DNA of 64,000 bases from Variovorax sp. J2L1-78. Its GTDB lineage: Bacteria > Pseudomonadota > Gammaproteobacteria > Burkholderiales > Burkholderiaceae_C. The first letter of the stretch is position 1, and each line of letters opens with the position of its first letter. Both the position numbers and the translations under genes were made by a program. This document shows, one piece after another, positions 54,036-62,829 of the stretch. The notes beneath the pieces are model-generated. The model was given only the letters and a program-made list of their open reading frames with translations, was not told the origin of the DNA and searched no databases. Where the stretch lies: positions 682,001 through 746,000 of the forward strand of contig NZ_JASZYB010000003.1 in NCBI RefSeq assembly GCF_030317205.1. Reading direction: 5' to 3'.

Positions 54036-55496
54036 ATGATCTCCCGCGAACCCACCATCGAACGCCTCGCCACGGCGCAGGCGTTGCTGCTCACGCCTTT
54101 CGGACTCGACGAGTCCCACCTCGGCAAGGCGCTCGCCGAGATCAAGGCCCACCAGGTCGACGACGCCGACCTCTACTTCCAGTACACGCGCAGCGAGGGC
54201 TGGAGCCTGGAAGAGGGCATCGTCAAGACCGGCAGCTTCAGCATCGACCAGGGCGTCGGCGTGCGGGCGGTGAGCGGCGAGAAGACGGCCTTCGCCTACT
54301 CCGACGACATCTCCGAGGCCTCGCTGCTCGACGCGGCGCGCACGGTGCGCGCCATCTCGTCGGCCACGCGCGGCGGCCGGGCCAAGGTGCCGACGCGCAA
54401 GATCGCCTCGAGCCGCTCGCTCTACAACGGGGTCGACCCGATCTCCACGCTCGACAGCACCGCCAAGGTCAAACTGCTGGAAAAGGTCGAGCAGCTGGCC
54501 CGCAGCCGCGACCCGCGTGTGGCGCAGGTCATGGCCGGCCTGGCCAGCGAATACGACGTGGTGCTCGTGGCGCGCGCCGACGGCACCCTGGCGGCCGACG
54601 TGCGTCCCCTGGTGCGGCTGTCGGTGACGGTCATCGCCGAGCAGAACGGTCGGCGCGAGATCGGCTCCGGCGGTGGTGGCGGGCGCTTTGGCCTGGCCTA
54701 CTTCGACGACGAGCACATCGCCGAGTACGTCGACCACGCCGTGAAGGCCGCGCTGACCAACCTGGAGGCACGGCCCGCGCCGGCCGGCGAGATGACCGTC
54801 GTGCTCGGTTCCGGCTGGCCCGGCATCCTGCTGCACGAAGCCATCGGCCACGGGTTGGAGGGTGACTTCAACCGCAAGGGCTCGAGCGCGTTCTCGGGCC
54901 GCATCGGCCAGCGCGTGGCGGCCAAGGGCGTGACGGTGCTCGACGACGGCACCATCGCCGACCGCCGCGGCTCGCTCAACGTCGACGACGAGGGCAACGC
55001 CAGCCAGCGCAACGTGCTCATCGAGGACGGCATTCTCAAGGGCTACATCCAGGATTCGATGAACGCCCGCCTGATGGGCGTGAAGCCCACCGGCAACGGC
55101 CGCCGCGAGAGCTACGCGCACGTGCCGATGCCGCGCATGACCAATACCTACATGCTGGGCGGCGACAAGGACCCGAAGGAGATCGTCGCGAGCATCAAGA
55201 AGGGCTTGTACGCCACCAACTTCGGCGGCGGCCAGGTCGACATCACCAGCGGCAAGTTCGTCTTTTCGGCGAGCGAGGCCTACTGGGTCGAGAACGGCAA
55301 GATCCAGTACCCGGTCAAGGGCGCGACTATCGTCGGCAACGGCCCCGATGCACTGACCCGTGTGACCATGATCGGCAACGACATGGCGCTCGATTCCGGC
55401 GTCGGCACCTGCGGCAAGGAAGGCCAGAGCGTGCCGGTGGGTGTGGGCCAGCCGACGCTGCGCATCGACGGCCTCACCGTTGGCGGCACCGCCTGA
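54036..55496 (+). CDS. tldD: Metalloprotease TldD
   Basis: A 486-residue zinc protease that, with TldE/PmbA, cleaves unfolded peptides and processes modified peptides such as microcin B17 and CcdA. The HExxxH motif is in LLHEAIGHGLEGDFNRKGSSAF; DADLYFQYTRSEGWSLEEG and RESYAHVPMPRMTNTYM are family blocks, and the C-terminus has VGTCGKEGQSVPVGVGQP. Length matches E. coli (481). The partner tldE gene is not in this window. The transcript is followed by the DAHP synthase leader. Confidence 0.95.
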   Translation: MISREPTIERLATAQALLLTPFGLDESHLGKALAEIKAHQVDDADLYFQYTRSEGWSLEEGIVKTGSFSIDQGVGVRAVSGEKTAFAYSDDISEASLLDAARTVRAISSATRGGRAKVPTRKIASSRSLYNGVDPISTLDSTAKVKLLEKVEQLARSRDPRVAQVMAGLASEYDVVLVARADGTLAADVRPLVRLSVTVIAEQNGRREIGSGGGGGRFGLAYFDDEHIAEYVDHAVKAALTNLEARPAPAGEMTVVLGSGWPGILLHEAIGHGLEGDFNRKGSSAFSGRIGQRVAAKGVTVLDDGTIADRRGSLNVDDEGNASQRNVLIEDGILKGYIQDSMNARLMGVKPTGNGRRESYAHVPMPRMTNTYMLGGDKDPKEIVASIKKGLYATNFGGGQVDITSGKFVFSASEAYWVENGKIQYPVKGATIVGNGPDALTRVTMIGNDMALDSGVGTCGKEGQSVPVGVGQPTLRIDGLTVGGTA

Positions 55497-55532
55497 CGCC
55501 CTGGCGCAACGCGCATTTTCCGAAACCCGTGC

Positions 55533-55538
55533 TACATT
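55533..55538 (+). promoter_or_regulatory. Candidate -10 box of the DAHP synthase leader
   Basis: TACATT ends 8 nt before the leader peptide ATG. No clear -35 was found 16-18 bases upstream. A start here would give a transcript that begins almost at the leader start codon. Confidence 0.45.
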
Positions 55539-55546
55539 CGCCCCTC

Positions 55547-55621
55547 ATGTCGCAACACGCCGCTTTCTATTTTTCGTACTTTTGGTTCCGGATCTCCGGC
55601 GGCCTAGAGGCGAGCGCGTAA
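55547..55621 (+). CDS. Aromatic leader peptide of the DAHP synthase attenuator
   Basis: A 24-codon frame ATG to TAA encodes a peptide in which residues 7-14 are FYFSYFWF: four Phe, two Tyr and one Trp codon within eight. Such a run does not occur by chance in ordinary coding, and the frame ends 23 bases before a terminator stem in front of an aromatic pathway gene. Charged tRNA(Phe), tRNA(Tyr) or tRNA(Trp) shortage would stall the ribosome on codons at 55565-55588. It is the sensing element of an attenuator like pheL or trpL. Confidence 0.85.
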   Translation: MSQHAAFYFSYFWFRISGGLEASA

Positions 55622-55651
55622 GACAAACTTACACCCTCCAAAGACCGCCGG
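55596..55651 (+). promoter_or_regulatory. Predicted antiterminator of the DAHP synthase leader
   Basis: CCGGCGG at 55596-55602, inside leader codons 17-19, is identical to the 3' arm of the terminator and can pair with its 5' arm CCGCCGG (55645-55651). A ribosome stalled on the aromatic codons leaves this copy free to form the antiterminator; one that reaches the stop codon covers it, letting the terminator fold. Confidence 0.75.
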
Positions 55652-55675
55652 CGCTCACGCCCCGGCGGTTTTTTT
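55644..55675 (+). terminator. Attenuator terminator upstream of DAHP synthase
   Basis: ACCGCCGG and CCGGCGGT form an 8-bp stem around a 10-base loop, followed by seven T residues counting the last stem base (55669-55675). It lies 42 bases before the DAHP synthase start and is the only full intrinsic terminator near an upstream start in this window. Confidence 0.9.
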
Positions 55676-55717
55676 ATGCCCTTTTGATCCCCGAACCCTA
55701 GACCCAGGAGCCGCACG

Positions 55718-56836
55718 ATGACCCATCCCTCCGCCCCCACCAGCGACAGCTGGTATGCGCGCGTCGAAAAAACCAGCGAAACCGACGACGAACGCATCAA
55801 GGACATCAACGTGCTTCCCCCTCCTGAACATCTGATCCGCTTCTTCCCGATCCGCGGCACCGCCGTGGAGACGCTGATCACCGGCACCCGCCGCAACATC
55901 CACAACATCATGGCCGGCAGCGACGACCGGCTGCTGGTGGTGATGGGGCCGTGTTCGATCCACGACCCGGCGGCCGCGCTGGAGTACGCCCGCCGCCTCA
56001 AGGTGCAGCGCGACAAGTACGCCGATTCGCTGGAGATCGTGATGCGCGTGTACTTCGAGAAGCCGCGCACCACCGTCGGCTGGAAGGGGCTGATCAACGA
56101 CCCGTACCTGGACGAGAGCTTCCGCATCGACGAAGGTCTGCGCATCGCGCGCCAGCTGCTGATCGACATCAACCGCATCGGCCTGCCGGCCGGCAGCGAG
56201 TTCCTCGACGTGATCTCGCCGCAGTACATCGGCGACCTGATCAGCTGGGGCGCGATCGGCGCGCGCACCACCGAAAGCCAGGTGCACCGCGAACTCGCCT
56301 CGGGCATCTCGGCGCCGATCGGCTTCAAGAACGGCACCGACGGCAACATCCGCATCGCCACCGATGCCATCCAGGCGGCGGCGCGCGGCCACCATTTCCT
56401 GTCGGTCCACAAGAACGGCCAGGTCGCGATCGTGCAGACCAACGGCAACAAGGACTGCCATGTGATCCTGCGTGGCGGCAAGGCGCCCAACTACGACGCC
56501 GCAAGCGTGGCGGCCGCCTGTCGCGATCTGGAGGCCGCCAAGCTGCCGCCGACCTTGATGGTCGACTGCAGCCACGCCAACAGCTCCAAGCAGCACCAGA
56601 AGCAGATCGAGGTGGCGCAGGACATCGCGGGTCAGATCGCCGGCGGCAGCCGCAACGTGTTCGGCGTGATGGTCGAAAGCCACTTGAGCGCCGGCGCCCA
56701 GAAGTTCACGCCGGGCCAGGACGCGATCGGCAATCTGGCCTACGGGCAGAGCATCACCGACGCCTGCCTGGGCTGGGACGATTCCACCGCCGTGCTCGAC
56801 ACGCTGTCGCAGGCGGTGAAGCGCCGCCGGGGTTGA
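55718..56836 (+). CDS. aroG: 3-deoxy-7-phosphoheptulonate (DAHP) synthase, class I
   Basis: A 372-residue enzyme joining phosphoenolpyruvate and erythrose-4-phosphate, the first step to Phe, Tyr and Trp. The AroF/G/H-type N-terminus DDERIKDINVLPPPEHLIRFFPI is present, with MGPCSIHDPAAALEYA (substrate loop), EKPRTTVGWKGLINDP (KPRT), GARTTESQVHRELASG, KNGTDGNI and DCSHANSSKQ (metal site). AGGAG precedes the ATG. The symbol aroG is by family; which amino acid inhibits it cannot be read with certainty. The attenuator upstream links expression to aromatic amino acid supply. Confidence 0.94.
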   Translation: MTHPSAPTSDSWYARVEKTSETDDERIKDINVLPPPEHLIRFFPIRGTAVETLITGTRRNIHNIMAGSDDRLLVVMGPCSIHDPAAALEYARRLKVQRDKYADSLEIVMRVYFEKPRTTVGWKGLINDPYLDESFRIDEGLRIARQLLIDINRIGLPAGSEFLDVISPQYIGDLISWGAIGARTTESQVHRELASGISAPIGFKNGTDGNIRIATDAIQAAARGHHFLSVHKNGQVAIVQTNGNKDCHVILRGGKAPNYDAASVAAACRDLEAAKLPPTLMVDCSHANSSKQHQKQIEVAQDIAGQIAGGSRNVFGVMVESHLSAGAQKFTPGQDAIGNLAYGQSITDACLGWDDSTAVLDTLSQAVKRRRG

Positions 56837-56858
56837 TCGCTCTCGGCGCGATGCTCGC

Positions 56859-57362
56859 TCAGATGAGCCGGGCGAGTTCGGGCCAGTGGTGCCGCAGGAG
56901 CGCGGCCTCGTCGCTGCCATCGGGCATCAGCGAGAAATCGGCGAAGTCGAAGCCCGGGCCGACCATGCAGGCGGCCAGCGCGTAGTCGCCGCTGGTGTGC
57001 GTGGCGATCGGCTCGGCCGCCTGCCACTGGCCGGCCGGCACCACATGCTGGGGGCGTGTGCCATGCGCATCGACCGGCCCGAGCCGCGTGTGCGCCGGCG
57101 CGGTGCGCCATGCCGCGTCGGCGGTCCACAGGGTCAGGGGCGCGCCTTCCAGATACACCCACACCTCGTCGGACACGACGCGGTGCCAGCGCGAATGCTG
57201 GCCGGTTTCGAGCAGGAAATAGATGCTCGTCATCGCGGAGCGCGCGGGTCGGCCATCGGCAGGCGTGACGTGCGCGACCGAGCGGAACACCTCCCGGTAC
57301 CAGCCGCCTTCCGGATGCGGCTGCAATTCGAGGGTCTCGATGAGTTGCCGCACCCGCGTCAT
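56859..57362 (-). CDS. DUF985 cupin protein
   Basis: A 167-residue protein of the DUF985 cupin family. LIETLELQPHPEGGWYREVFRS opens it, TSIYFLLETGQHSRWHRVVSDEVWVYLEG is the central cupin strand set with the HRxxSDE block, and HVVPAGQWQAAEP with YALAACMVGPGFDFADF close the barrel. The reaction is unknown. Its ATG overlaps the mpl stop (ATGA), so it is translated from the mpl transcript. It is convergent with DAHP synthase (22-base gap). Confidence 0.9.
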   Translation of the reverse strand: MTRVRQLIETLELQPHPEGGWYREVFRSVAHVTPADGRPARSAMTSIYFLLETGQHSRWHRVVSDEVWVYLEGAPLTLWTADAAWRTAPAHTRLGPVDAHGTRPQHVVPAGQWQAAEPIATHTSGDYALAACMVGPGFDFADFSLMPDGSDEAALLRHHWPELARLI

Positions 57363-58771
57363 GTTCGGTCCCGGGCGCGCAGCGCGGCCAGCAGCTTGTC
57401 GTGCACGCCGCCGAAGCCGCCGTTGCTCATGCAGACGATGTGATCGCCCGCCCGCGCTGCGGTCGCGACCTGCACCACCAGCGGTTCGATGCCGTCGACC
57501 ACGCGCGCCCGGTCGCCCATCGGCGCGAGGGCCGATGCCGCATCCCAGCCCAGACCGCCGCTGTGGCAGAACGACAGGTCCGCCGCCTCCAGGCTCCACG
57601 GCAGTTGCGCGGCCATGGTGCCCAGCTTCATGGTGTTGCTGCGCGGCTCGAAGACCGCCAGGATGCGGTCGCCACGCCGTCCCTCGCCGTCCAGCTTGCG
57701 GCGCAGGCCGTCGATCGTGGTGCGGATGGCGGTGGGATGGTGCGCGAAATCGTCGTAGACGGTGACCGCGCCGCCGTCGCGCTCGACCGTGCCGCGCAGC
57801 TCCATGCGCCGGCGCACGTTGCGGAAGTTGCCGAGCGCAGCGGCGGCCTCGGCTGGCGGCACACCCACGTGGTCGGCGGCGGCGATGGCGGCCAGCGCAT
57901 TCATCTGGTTGTGCTCACCCGACAGGGCCCATTCGACGCGGCCGACCACGGCGCCTCGGCGTAGCACGTCGAAAGCGTCGTGCGCGCCGTGGGCCTGCCA
58001 GTCCGCGTGGGCGCCCTCGGCACCGAAGCCGCTCACTTCGCTCCAGCAGCCCTGCGCCAGCACGCGCTGCAGGCTTTCCTCTCTGGCGTTCACGATCACG
58101 CGGCCAGTGCGGGGTACGGTCCGCACCAGGTGATGGAACTGCCGCTCGATGGCTGCGAGGTCGTCGAAGATGTCCGCGTGATCGAACTCGAGGTTGTTCA
58201 GGATCGCGGTGCGCGGCCGGTAGTGGACGAACTTGCTGCGCTTGTCGAAGAAAGCGGTGTCGTACTCGTCGGCCTCGATGACGAAGGCGGGGCCCTGGCC
58301 GAGCCGCGCCGACGCGCCGAAATCGAGCGGCACGCCGCCCACCAGGAAACCGGGCGCCCGGCCCGCGCGTTCCAGGACCCATGCCAGCATCGAGGTGGTC
58401 GTCGTCTTGCCGTGCGTGCCCGCCACGGCCAGCACATGCCGGCCCTGCAGCACGTGCTCGGCCAGCCACTGCGGCCCGCTGGTGTAGGGCGCGCCGGCGT
58501 CGAGGATGGCTTCCATCAGGGGAAACTTCGGCGCGCCGTCGGGCAACCGGGCGCGCGAGACCACGTTGCCGACGACGAACATGTCGGGCGCCAGCGCCAT
58601 CTGGTCCGTACCGAAGCCTTCGATGAGGTCGATGCCGAGCGCGCGCAGCTGGTCGCTCATGGGGGGGTAGACGCCGGCGTCGCAGCCCGTCACCCGGTGG
58701 CCGGCTTCGCGCGCCAGTGCGGCGACGCCGCCCATGAAGGTGCCGCAGATGCCGAGGATGTGAATGTGCAT
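57359..58771 (-). CDS. mpl: UDP-MurNAc:L-Ala-gamma-D-Glu-meso-DAP ligase
   Basis: A 470-residue Mur ligase that re-attaches recovered murein tripeptide to UDP-MurNAc in peptidoglycan recycling. It begins MHIHILGICGTFMGGVAALA, has the ATPase loop [51 protein letters not shown], and the C-terminal YDDFAHHPTAIRTTIDGL and FEPRSNTMKLG. The ATG at 58771 is the family start; the longer open frame upstream is antisense to the next gene. A TAGAAT box ends 7 nt before the ATG. Confidence 0.96.
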   Translation of the reverse strand: MHIHILGICGTFMGGVAALAREAGHRVTGCDAGVYPPMSDQLRALGIDLIEGFGTDQMALAPDMFVVGNVVSRARLPDGAPKFPLMEAILDAGAPYTSGPQWLAEHVLQGRHVLAVAGTHGKTTTTSMLAWVLERAGRAPGFLVGGVPLDFGASARLGQGPAFVIEADEYDTAFFDKRSKFVHYRPRTAILNNLEFDHADIFDDLAAIERQFHHLVRTVPRTGRVIVNAREESLQRVLAQGCWSEVSGFGAEGAHADWQAHGAHDAFDVLRRGAVVGRVEWALSGEHNQMNALAAIAAADHVGVPPAEAAAALGNFRNVRRRMELRGTVERDGGAVTVYDDFAHHPTAIRTTIDGLRRKLDGEGRRGDRILAVFEPRSNTMKLGTMAAQLPWSLEAADLSFCHSGGLGWDAASALAPMGDRARVVDGIEPLVVQVATAARAGDHIVCMSNGGFGGVHDKLLAALRARDRT

Positions 58772-58778
58772 CAGGTCG

Positions 58779-58784
58779 ATTCTA
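58779..58784 (-). promoter_or_regulatory. Candidate -10 box of mpl
   Basis: TAGAAT on the minus strand ends 7 nt before the mpl ATG; no ribosome site is present. Confidence 0.45.
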
Positions 58785-58840
58785 GGGATGCTCGTCGGAG
58801 GAACTTCCATGGAATGCTGCAGTGCGGGCAGAATGCCCGG

Positions 58841-59434
58841 ATGGACACGTCGAAGCGCGAAATCGCTGCCACAGCCGCCCGCCTCGTGGTCGAGGAGGGG
58901 CTGGAGTACGGCCCGGCCAAGCGCCGCGCCCTGCGCGACCTGGGCCTGTCGGCGCGCACGGCGTTGCCGCACAACGACGAGGTCGAGGCCGAGGTGCGCG
59001 AGTACATCGCGCTGTTCTGTGCCGACACCCAACCCAGAGAGCTGCACGCACTGCGCCAGCTTGCGCTGGAATGGATGGAGCGCATGGCCGTCTTCCGCCC
59101 GCATGTAGGGGGCTCCGTGTGGCACGGCACCGCGACCCGGCTGTCGGACGTCTACATCCAGCTGTTCTGCGACGACTGCAAGTCGGCCGAGATCGCACTG
59201 ATCGACCATCACGTCGACTACGAGCCGCGCATGGTGACCGGCTTCCACGGCGAACAGGTGGAGGCCTTGAGCGTCCACGCGATGAGCCGCGCGCTCGGCG
59301 AGGAAATCGGCGTGCATCTCCTGGTGTACGACCTCGACGACCTGCGCGGCGCGCTCAAGCCCGATTCGCAAGGGCGCACGCCCCGTGGTGATCTGCAGGC
59401 ACTGCGCCGGCTGATGGAAAAGGACACGGCATGA
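58841..59434 (+). CDS. Conserved hypothetical protein next to mpl
   Basis: A 197-residue cytosolic protein. Residues 1-60 are helical (AATAARLVVEEGLEYGPAKRRA, then TALPHNDEVEAEVREYIALF); the second half, RLSDVYIQLFCDDCKSAEIALID and VDALSVHAMSRALGEE-like strands, vaguely resembles a nucleotidyltransferase fold, but no catalytic motif is certain. I recall similar proteins beside mpl in Burkholderiales, without known function. A CAGAAT box ends 6 nt before the ATG. The stop overlaps the next gene (ATGA). Confidence 0.75.
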   Translation: MDTSKREIAATAARLVVEEGLEYGPAKRRALRDLGLSARTALPHNDEVEAEVREYIALFCADTQPRELHALRQLALEWMERMAVFRPHVGGSVWHGTATRLSDVYIQLFCDDCKSAEIALIDHHVDYEPRMVTGFHGEQVEALSVHAMSRALGEEIGVHLLVYDLDDLRGALKPDSQGRTPRGDLQALRRLMEKDTA

Positions 59435-59979
59435 CGTCGCCCTCGACACGACGCACCTGGATGCTGGGTGGCGTGGCTGCCGCGGCGGCCGTGGCTGGGG
59501 GGGGAGCGGCCTGGTGGCGCCATGCGGCACCGACGCAGGCTGCGGGTGAGCAGTTGTCCGCCAGCTTCTGGGCGTCGCGCTTCGAGCAGCCGGATGGTTC
59601 CTCTCTTCAGATGGCGTCGCTCAAGGGCAAGCCGCTGCTGCTGAACTTCTGGGCCACCTGGTGCCCGCCCTGCATCGAGGAACTGCCGATGGTCGACCGC
59701 TTCTACCGCGATCAGCGGGCCAATGGCTGGCAAGTGGTAGGCTTGGCGATCGATCGGCCCGAGGCGGTGAAGAAGTTCCTGGCACGCACGCCCGTGACTT
59801 TTCCCATCGGCATCACCGGGCTCGACGGCACCGAACTGGTTCGAGAACTGGGAAATACCGGCGGTGGCCTGCCTTTTACGTTGGTTTTAGCAGCCAATGG
59901 CAGCGTGGCCGCCCGCAAGATGGGCCAGTTGCTGCCTGCCGACCTGGATGCTTGGCAGCGCGCAGAACTTCACAGTTAG
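59431..59979 (+). CDS. TlpA-like thiol-disulfide oxidoreductase
   Basis: A 182-residue periplasmic or membrane-anchored thioredoxin-fold protein. The N-terminus STRRTWMLGG followed by an alanine-rich hydrophobic stretch looks like a Tat-type signal or anchor. The active site is W77-C78-P-P-C81 (NFWATWCPPCIEELPMVDRF), with the cis-proline region GGGLPFTLVLAANG. TlpA/ResA relatives reduce periplasmic disulfides, often for cytochrome maturation. The start overlaps the preceding stop. It is followed by the accB promoter region. Confidence 0.92.
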   Translation: MTSPSTRRTWMLGGVAAAAAVAGGGAAWWRHAAPTQAAGEQLSASFWASRFEQPDGSSLQMASLKGKPLLLNFWATWCPPCIEELPMVDRFYRDQRANGWQVVGLAIDRPEAVKKFLARTPVTFPIGITGLDGTELVRELGNTGGGLPFTLVLAANGSVAARKMGQLLPADLDAWQRAELHS

Positions 59980-59982
59980 AAT
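59952..59982 (+). promoter_or_regulatory. Weak candidate promoter for accBC
   Basis: TTGGCA (59952-59957) and TAGAAT (59977-59982) lie 19 bases apart, a long spacer, at the end of the tlpA-like gene. The resulting accB leader would be about 95 nt. No other good pair was seen in the 104-base gap. Confidence 0.35.
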
Positions 59983-60083
59983 CTCGCCGATACAACCCGG
60001 CACTTGGCGCATGAACGCCGAAATAAGCCGATTTTCAGGTGAGTTCAATCCGGAACGACCGGCACAGCCGGCAATGGAGTCCC

Positions 60084-60533
60084 ATGGATCTGCGCAAGTT
60101 GAAGACACTGATCGATCTGGTGTCTGAATCGAATATTTCCGAACTGGAAATCACCGAAGCCGAAGGCAAGGTCCGCATCGTCAAGGCCGGTGAAGCGGCA
60201 CCGGTGCAATACGTTCAGTCGGTGGCTGCGCCTGCGGCTGCGGTCGCTGCGCCCGCGGTCGCGGCGGTGCCGGAACCTGTCGCCGCACCGGTGGCGACCG
60301 GCCACACCGTGAAGTCGCCCATGGTCGGCACCTTCTACCGCTCCTCGAGCCCCGGCGCGCCGGCCTTCGTGGAAATCGGTGCCCAGGTGAAGGAGGGCGA
60401 CACGCTCTGCATCATCGAGGCGATGAAGATCCTCAACGAGATCGAGGCCGACAAGTCCGGCACCGTCACCCAGATCCTCGGCGAGAACGGCCAGGCCGTC
60501 GAATACGGCCAACCGCTGTTCATCATCGCGTGA
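60084..60533 (+). CDS. accB: Acetyl-CoA carboxylase biotin carboxyl carrier protein
   Basis: A 149-residue carrier subunit. The N-terminal helix [20 protein letters not shown] is followed by an Ala/Pro linker (about 45-70) and the biotinyl domain with the lysine K115 in [33 protein letters not shown] contains the thumb loop. GGAGT precedes the ATG at 60084; an upstream ATG in frame lacks similarity. accC follows with an overlap. The complex with AccC and AccAD makes malonyl-CoA for fatty acids. Confidence 0.97.
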   Translation: MDLRKLKTLIDLVSESNISELEITEAEGKVRIVKAGEAAPVQYVQSVAAPAAAVAAPAVAAVPEPVAAPVATGHTVKSPMVGTFYRSSSPGAPAFVEIGAQVKEGDTLCIIEAMKILNEIEADKSGTVTQILGENGQAVEYGQPLFIIA

Positions 60534-60535
60534 CC

Positions 60536-61885
60536 ATGTTCAAGAAGATTCTGGTTGCCAATCGCGGCGAGATCGCACTTCGAATCCAACGGGCCTGCAG
60601 CGAACTCGGCATCAAGGCCGTGATGGTCTATTCGGAAGCCGACCGTGACGCCAAGTACGTCAAACTGGCGCAGGAGGCGGTGTGCATCGGCCCGGCACCG
60701 TCGGCGCAGAGCTACCTCAACATGCCGGCGATCATCTCGGCGGCCGAAGTGACCGATGCGGAGGCGATCCACCCCGGCTACGGCTTCCTCAGCGAGAACG
60801 CGAACTTCGCCGAACGTGTCGAGCAGAGCGGGTTCCAGTTCATCGGCCCCACGCCCGAGTCGATCCGCATCATGGGCGACAAGGTGTCGGCCAAGCAGGC
60901 GATGATCAAGGCCGGGGTGCCCTGCGTGCCGGGCTCGGAAGGCGAACTGTCGGACGACGCCGCGACCAACAAGCGTATCGCGCGTGCCATCGGCTACCCG
61001 GTCATCATCAAGGCCGCGGGCGGCGGCGGTGGCCGCGGCATGCGCGTGGTGCACACCGAGGCGGCGCTGGTCAATGCGATCCAGATGACCAAGGCGGAAG
61101 CCGGGGCCGCCTTCAACAATGCGGCCGTGTACATGGAGAAGTTCCTCCAGAACCCGCGCCACATCGAGATCCAGATTCTCGCCGACAAGCACAAGAACGC
61201 GGTGTACCTGGGCGAACGCGACTGCTCCATGCAGCGGCGCCACCAGAAGGTCATCGAGGAATCGCCGGCGCCGGGCATCGCGCGCAAGCTGATCGAGAAG
61301 ATCGGCGAGCGGTGTGTCGCGGCCTGCAAGAAGATCGGCTACCGCGGCGCGGGCACCTTCGAGTTCCTCTACGAGAACGGCGAGTTCTACTTCATCGAGA
61401 TGAACACGCGGGTGCAGGTCGAGCACCCGGTGACGGAATTCACCACCGGCATCGACATCGTGAAGACGCAGATCATGGTGGCCGCGGGCGAGAAGCTCCC
61501 GTTCACGCAGCGCCAGATCGAGATGCGCGGCCATTCGATCGAATGCCGCATCAACGCCGAAGACGCCTACAAGTTCACGCCGTCGCCGGGCCGCATCACG
61601 ATGTGGCACCCGCCGGGCGGGCCGGGCGTGCGCGTCGATTCGCACGTGTACACCAACTACTTCGTGCCGCCGAACTACGACTCGATGATCGGCAAGATCA
61701 TCGTGCACGGCGACACGCGCGAGCAGGCGATGGCGCGCATGCGCACGGCGCTCAACGAGACCGTGATCGAAGGCATCCAGACCAACATCCCGCTGCACCG
61801 TGAGCTGATGGTCGACGCCAAGTTCATGGCCGGTGGCACCAACATCCACTACCTCGAAGAGTGGCTCGCGGCGCGAGCCCGGTGA
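60536..61885 (+). CDS. accC: Acetyl-CoA carboxylase biotin carboxylase subunit
   Basis: A 449-residue ATP-grasp enzyme carboxylating the biotin of AccB; the length equals E. coli AccC. Motifs: [45 protein letters not shown] (ATP loop), [19 protein letters not shown] (bicarbonate site) and [16 protein letters not shown] (catalytic). The ATG at 60536 is conventional; a GTG at 60530 overlaps the accB stop as GTGA and may start or couple translation. The pair is followed by prmA after 6 bases. Confidence 0.98.
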   Translation: MFKKILVANRGEIALRIQRACSELGIKAVMVYSEADRDAKYVKLAQEAVCIGPAPSAQSYLNMPAIISAAEVTDAEAIHPGYGFLSENANFAERVEQSGFQFIGPTPESIRIMGDKVSAKQAMIKAGVPCVPGSEGELSDDAATNKRIARAIGYPVIIKAAGGGGGRGMRVVHTEAALVNAIQMTKAEAGAAFNNAAVYMEKFLQNPRHIEIQILADKHKNAVYLGERDCSMQRRHQKVIEESPAPGIARKLIEKIGERCVAACKKIGYRGAGTFEFLYENGEFYFIEMNTRVQVEHPVTEFTTGIDIVKTQIMVAAGEKLPFTQRQIEMRGHSIECRINAEDAYKFTPSPGRITMWHPPGGPGVRVDSHVYTNYFVPPNYDSMIGKIIVHGDTREQAMARMRTALNETVIEGIQTNIPLHRELMVDAKFMAGGTNIHYLEEWLAARAR

Positions 61886-61891
61886 TGCGCC

Positions 61892-62776
61892 GTGTTTGAG
61901 CTTCGCCTGCTGGCGCCGGAAGAACGCGTCGAAGACCTGAGCGATGCGCTCGATGCCCTCGAGGCCCTGAGCGTGTCCGTCGAAGACGCCGACGCGCAGA
62001 CCGACGCCGAGCAGGCGCTTTTCGGCGAGCCCGGCATGCCGCCGCCGAAAGACGGCTGGCAACGTTCGCGCGTGATCGCACTGTTCCCCGATGAAGGCGC
62101 TGCGCGCGAGGCGGCCACGCTGCTGTCGGCGCAGGACTTCTTCGCCGGCTGCGAGGTGGTCGGCGTGGCCGACGTGCCGGAGCAGGACTGGGTGCGGCTT
62201 ACGCAGTCGCAGTTCGCGCCGGTCGAGATCACGCCCGAGTTCTGGATCGTGCCGACCTGGCACGAACCGCCGACCCAGGCGCGGCAGACCATCCGCCTCG
62301 ACCCGGGCCTGGCCTTCGGCACCGGCACGCATCCCACCACGCGCATGTGCCTGCGATGGATCGCGACGCTGCAGCCCGCCGCGCCGGCGCGCGTGCTCGA
62401 CTACGGCTGCGGCTCGGGCATCCTGGCGATCGGCGCGGCGAAGTTCGGCGCGGTGGCGATCGATGCGGTCGACATCGATCCGTCGGCGGTCGAGGCCACG
62501 CGCCTCAATGCCGACGCCAACGCGGTCACGCTGAACGCGGGCCTGCCCGATGCGGCGCAGGGCCGCTACGACGTGGTGCTGGCCAACATCCTGGCCACGC
62601 CGCTCAAGGTGCTCGCGCCGCTGCTGTGCGCGCACGTCGCGCCAGGCGGTTCGCTGGTGCTGGCCGGCATCCTCGAGCGCCAGGCCGACGAACTCAAGAA
62701 CGCCTACGCACCGTACGCGGCGCTCGAGGTGAGCGATGCCGAGGACGGCTGGATCCTCATGACGGCGCGCCTGTAG
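61892..62776 (+). CDS. prmA: Ribosomal protein L11 methyltransferase
   Basis: A 294-residue SAM-dependent enzyme trimethylating L11. The N-terminal substrate domain ends near residue 100; the linker has IRLDPGLAFGTGTHPTTRMCL, the catalytic domain VLDYGCGSGILAIGA (SAM loop), AVDIDPSAVEATRLNA and VLANILATPLKVLAPL (NIxxxxL motif). The start is a GTG at 61892. It lies 6 bases after accC, the common order accB-accC-prmA in betaproteobacteria. Confidence 0.96.
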   Translation: MFELRLLAPEERVEDLSDALDALEALSVSVEDADAQTDAEQALFGEPGMPPPKDGWQRSRVIALFPDEGAAREAATLLSAQDFFAGCEVVGVADVPEQDWVRLTQSQFAPVEITPEFWIVPTWHEPPTQARQTIRLDPGLAFGTGTHPTTRMCLRWIATLQPAAPARVLDYGCGSGILAIGAAKFGAVAIDAVDIDPSAVEATRLNADANAVTLNAGLPDAAQGRYDVVLANILATPLKVLAPLLCAHVAPGGSLVLAGILERQADELKNAYAPYAALEVSDAEDGWILMTARL

Positions 62777-62814
62777 CCGTCGCTGGCCCGCCGACCTGGG
62801 CGAGGGCCGATCCC

Positions 62815-62820
62815 TACAAT
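62815..62820 (+). promoter_or_regulatory. Candidate -10 box of the zinc-ribbon gene
   Basis: TACAAT ends 9 nt before the ATG at 62830; no ribosome site is present. Confidence 0.4.
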
Positions 62821-62829
62821 CGACGCCTC

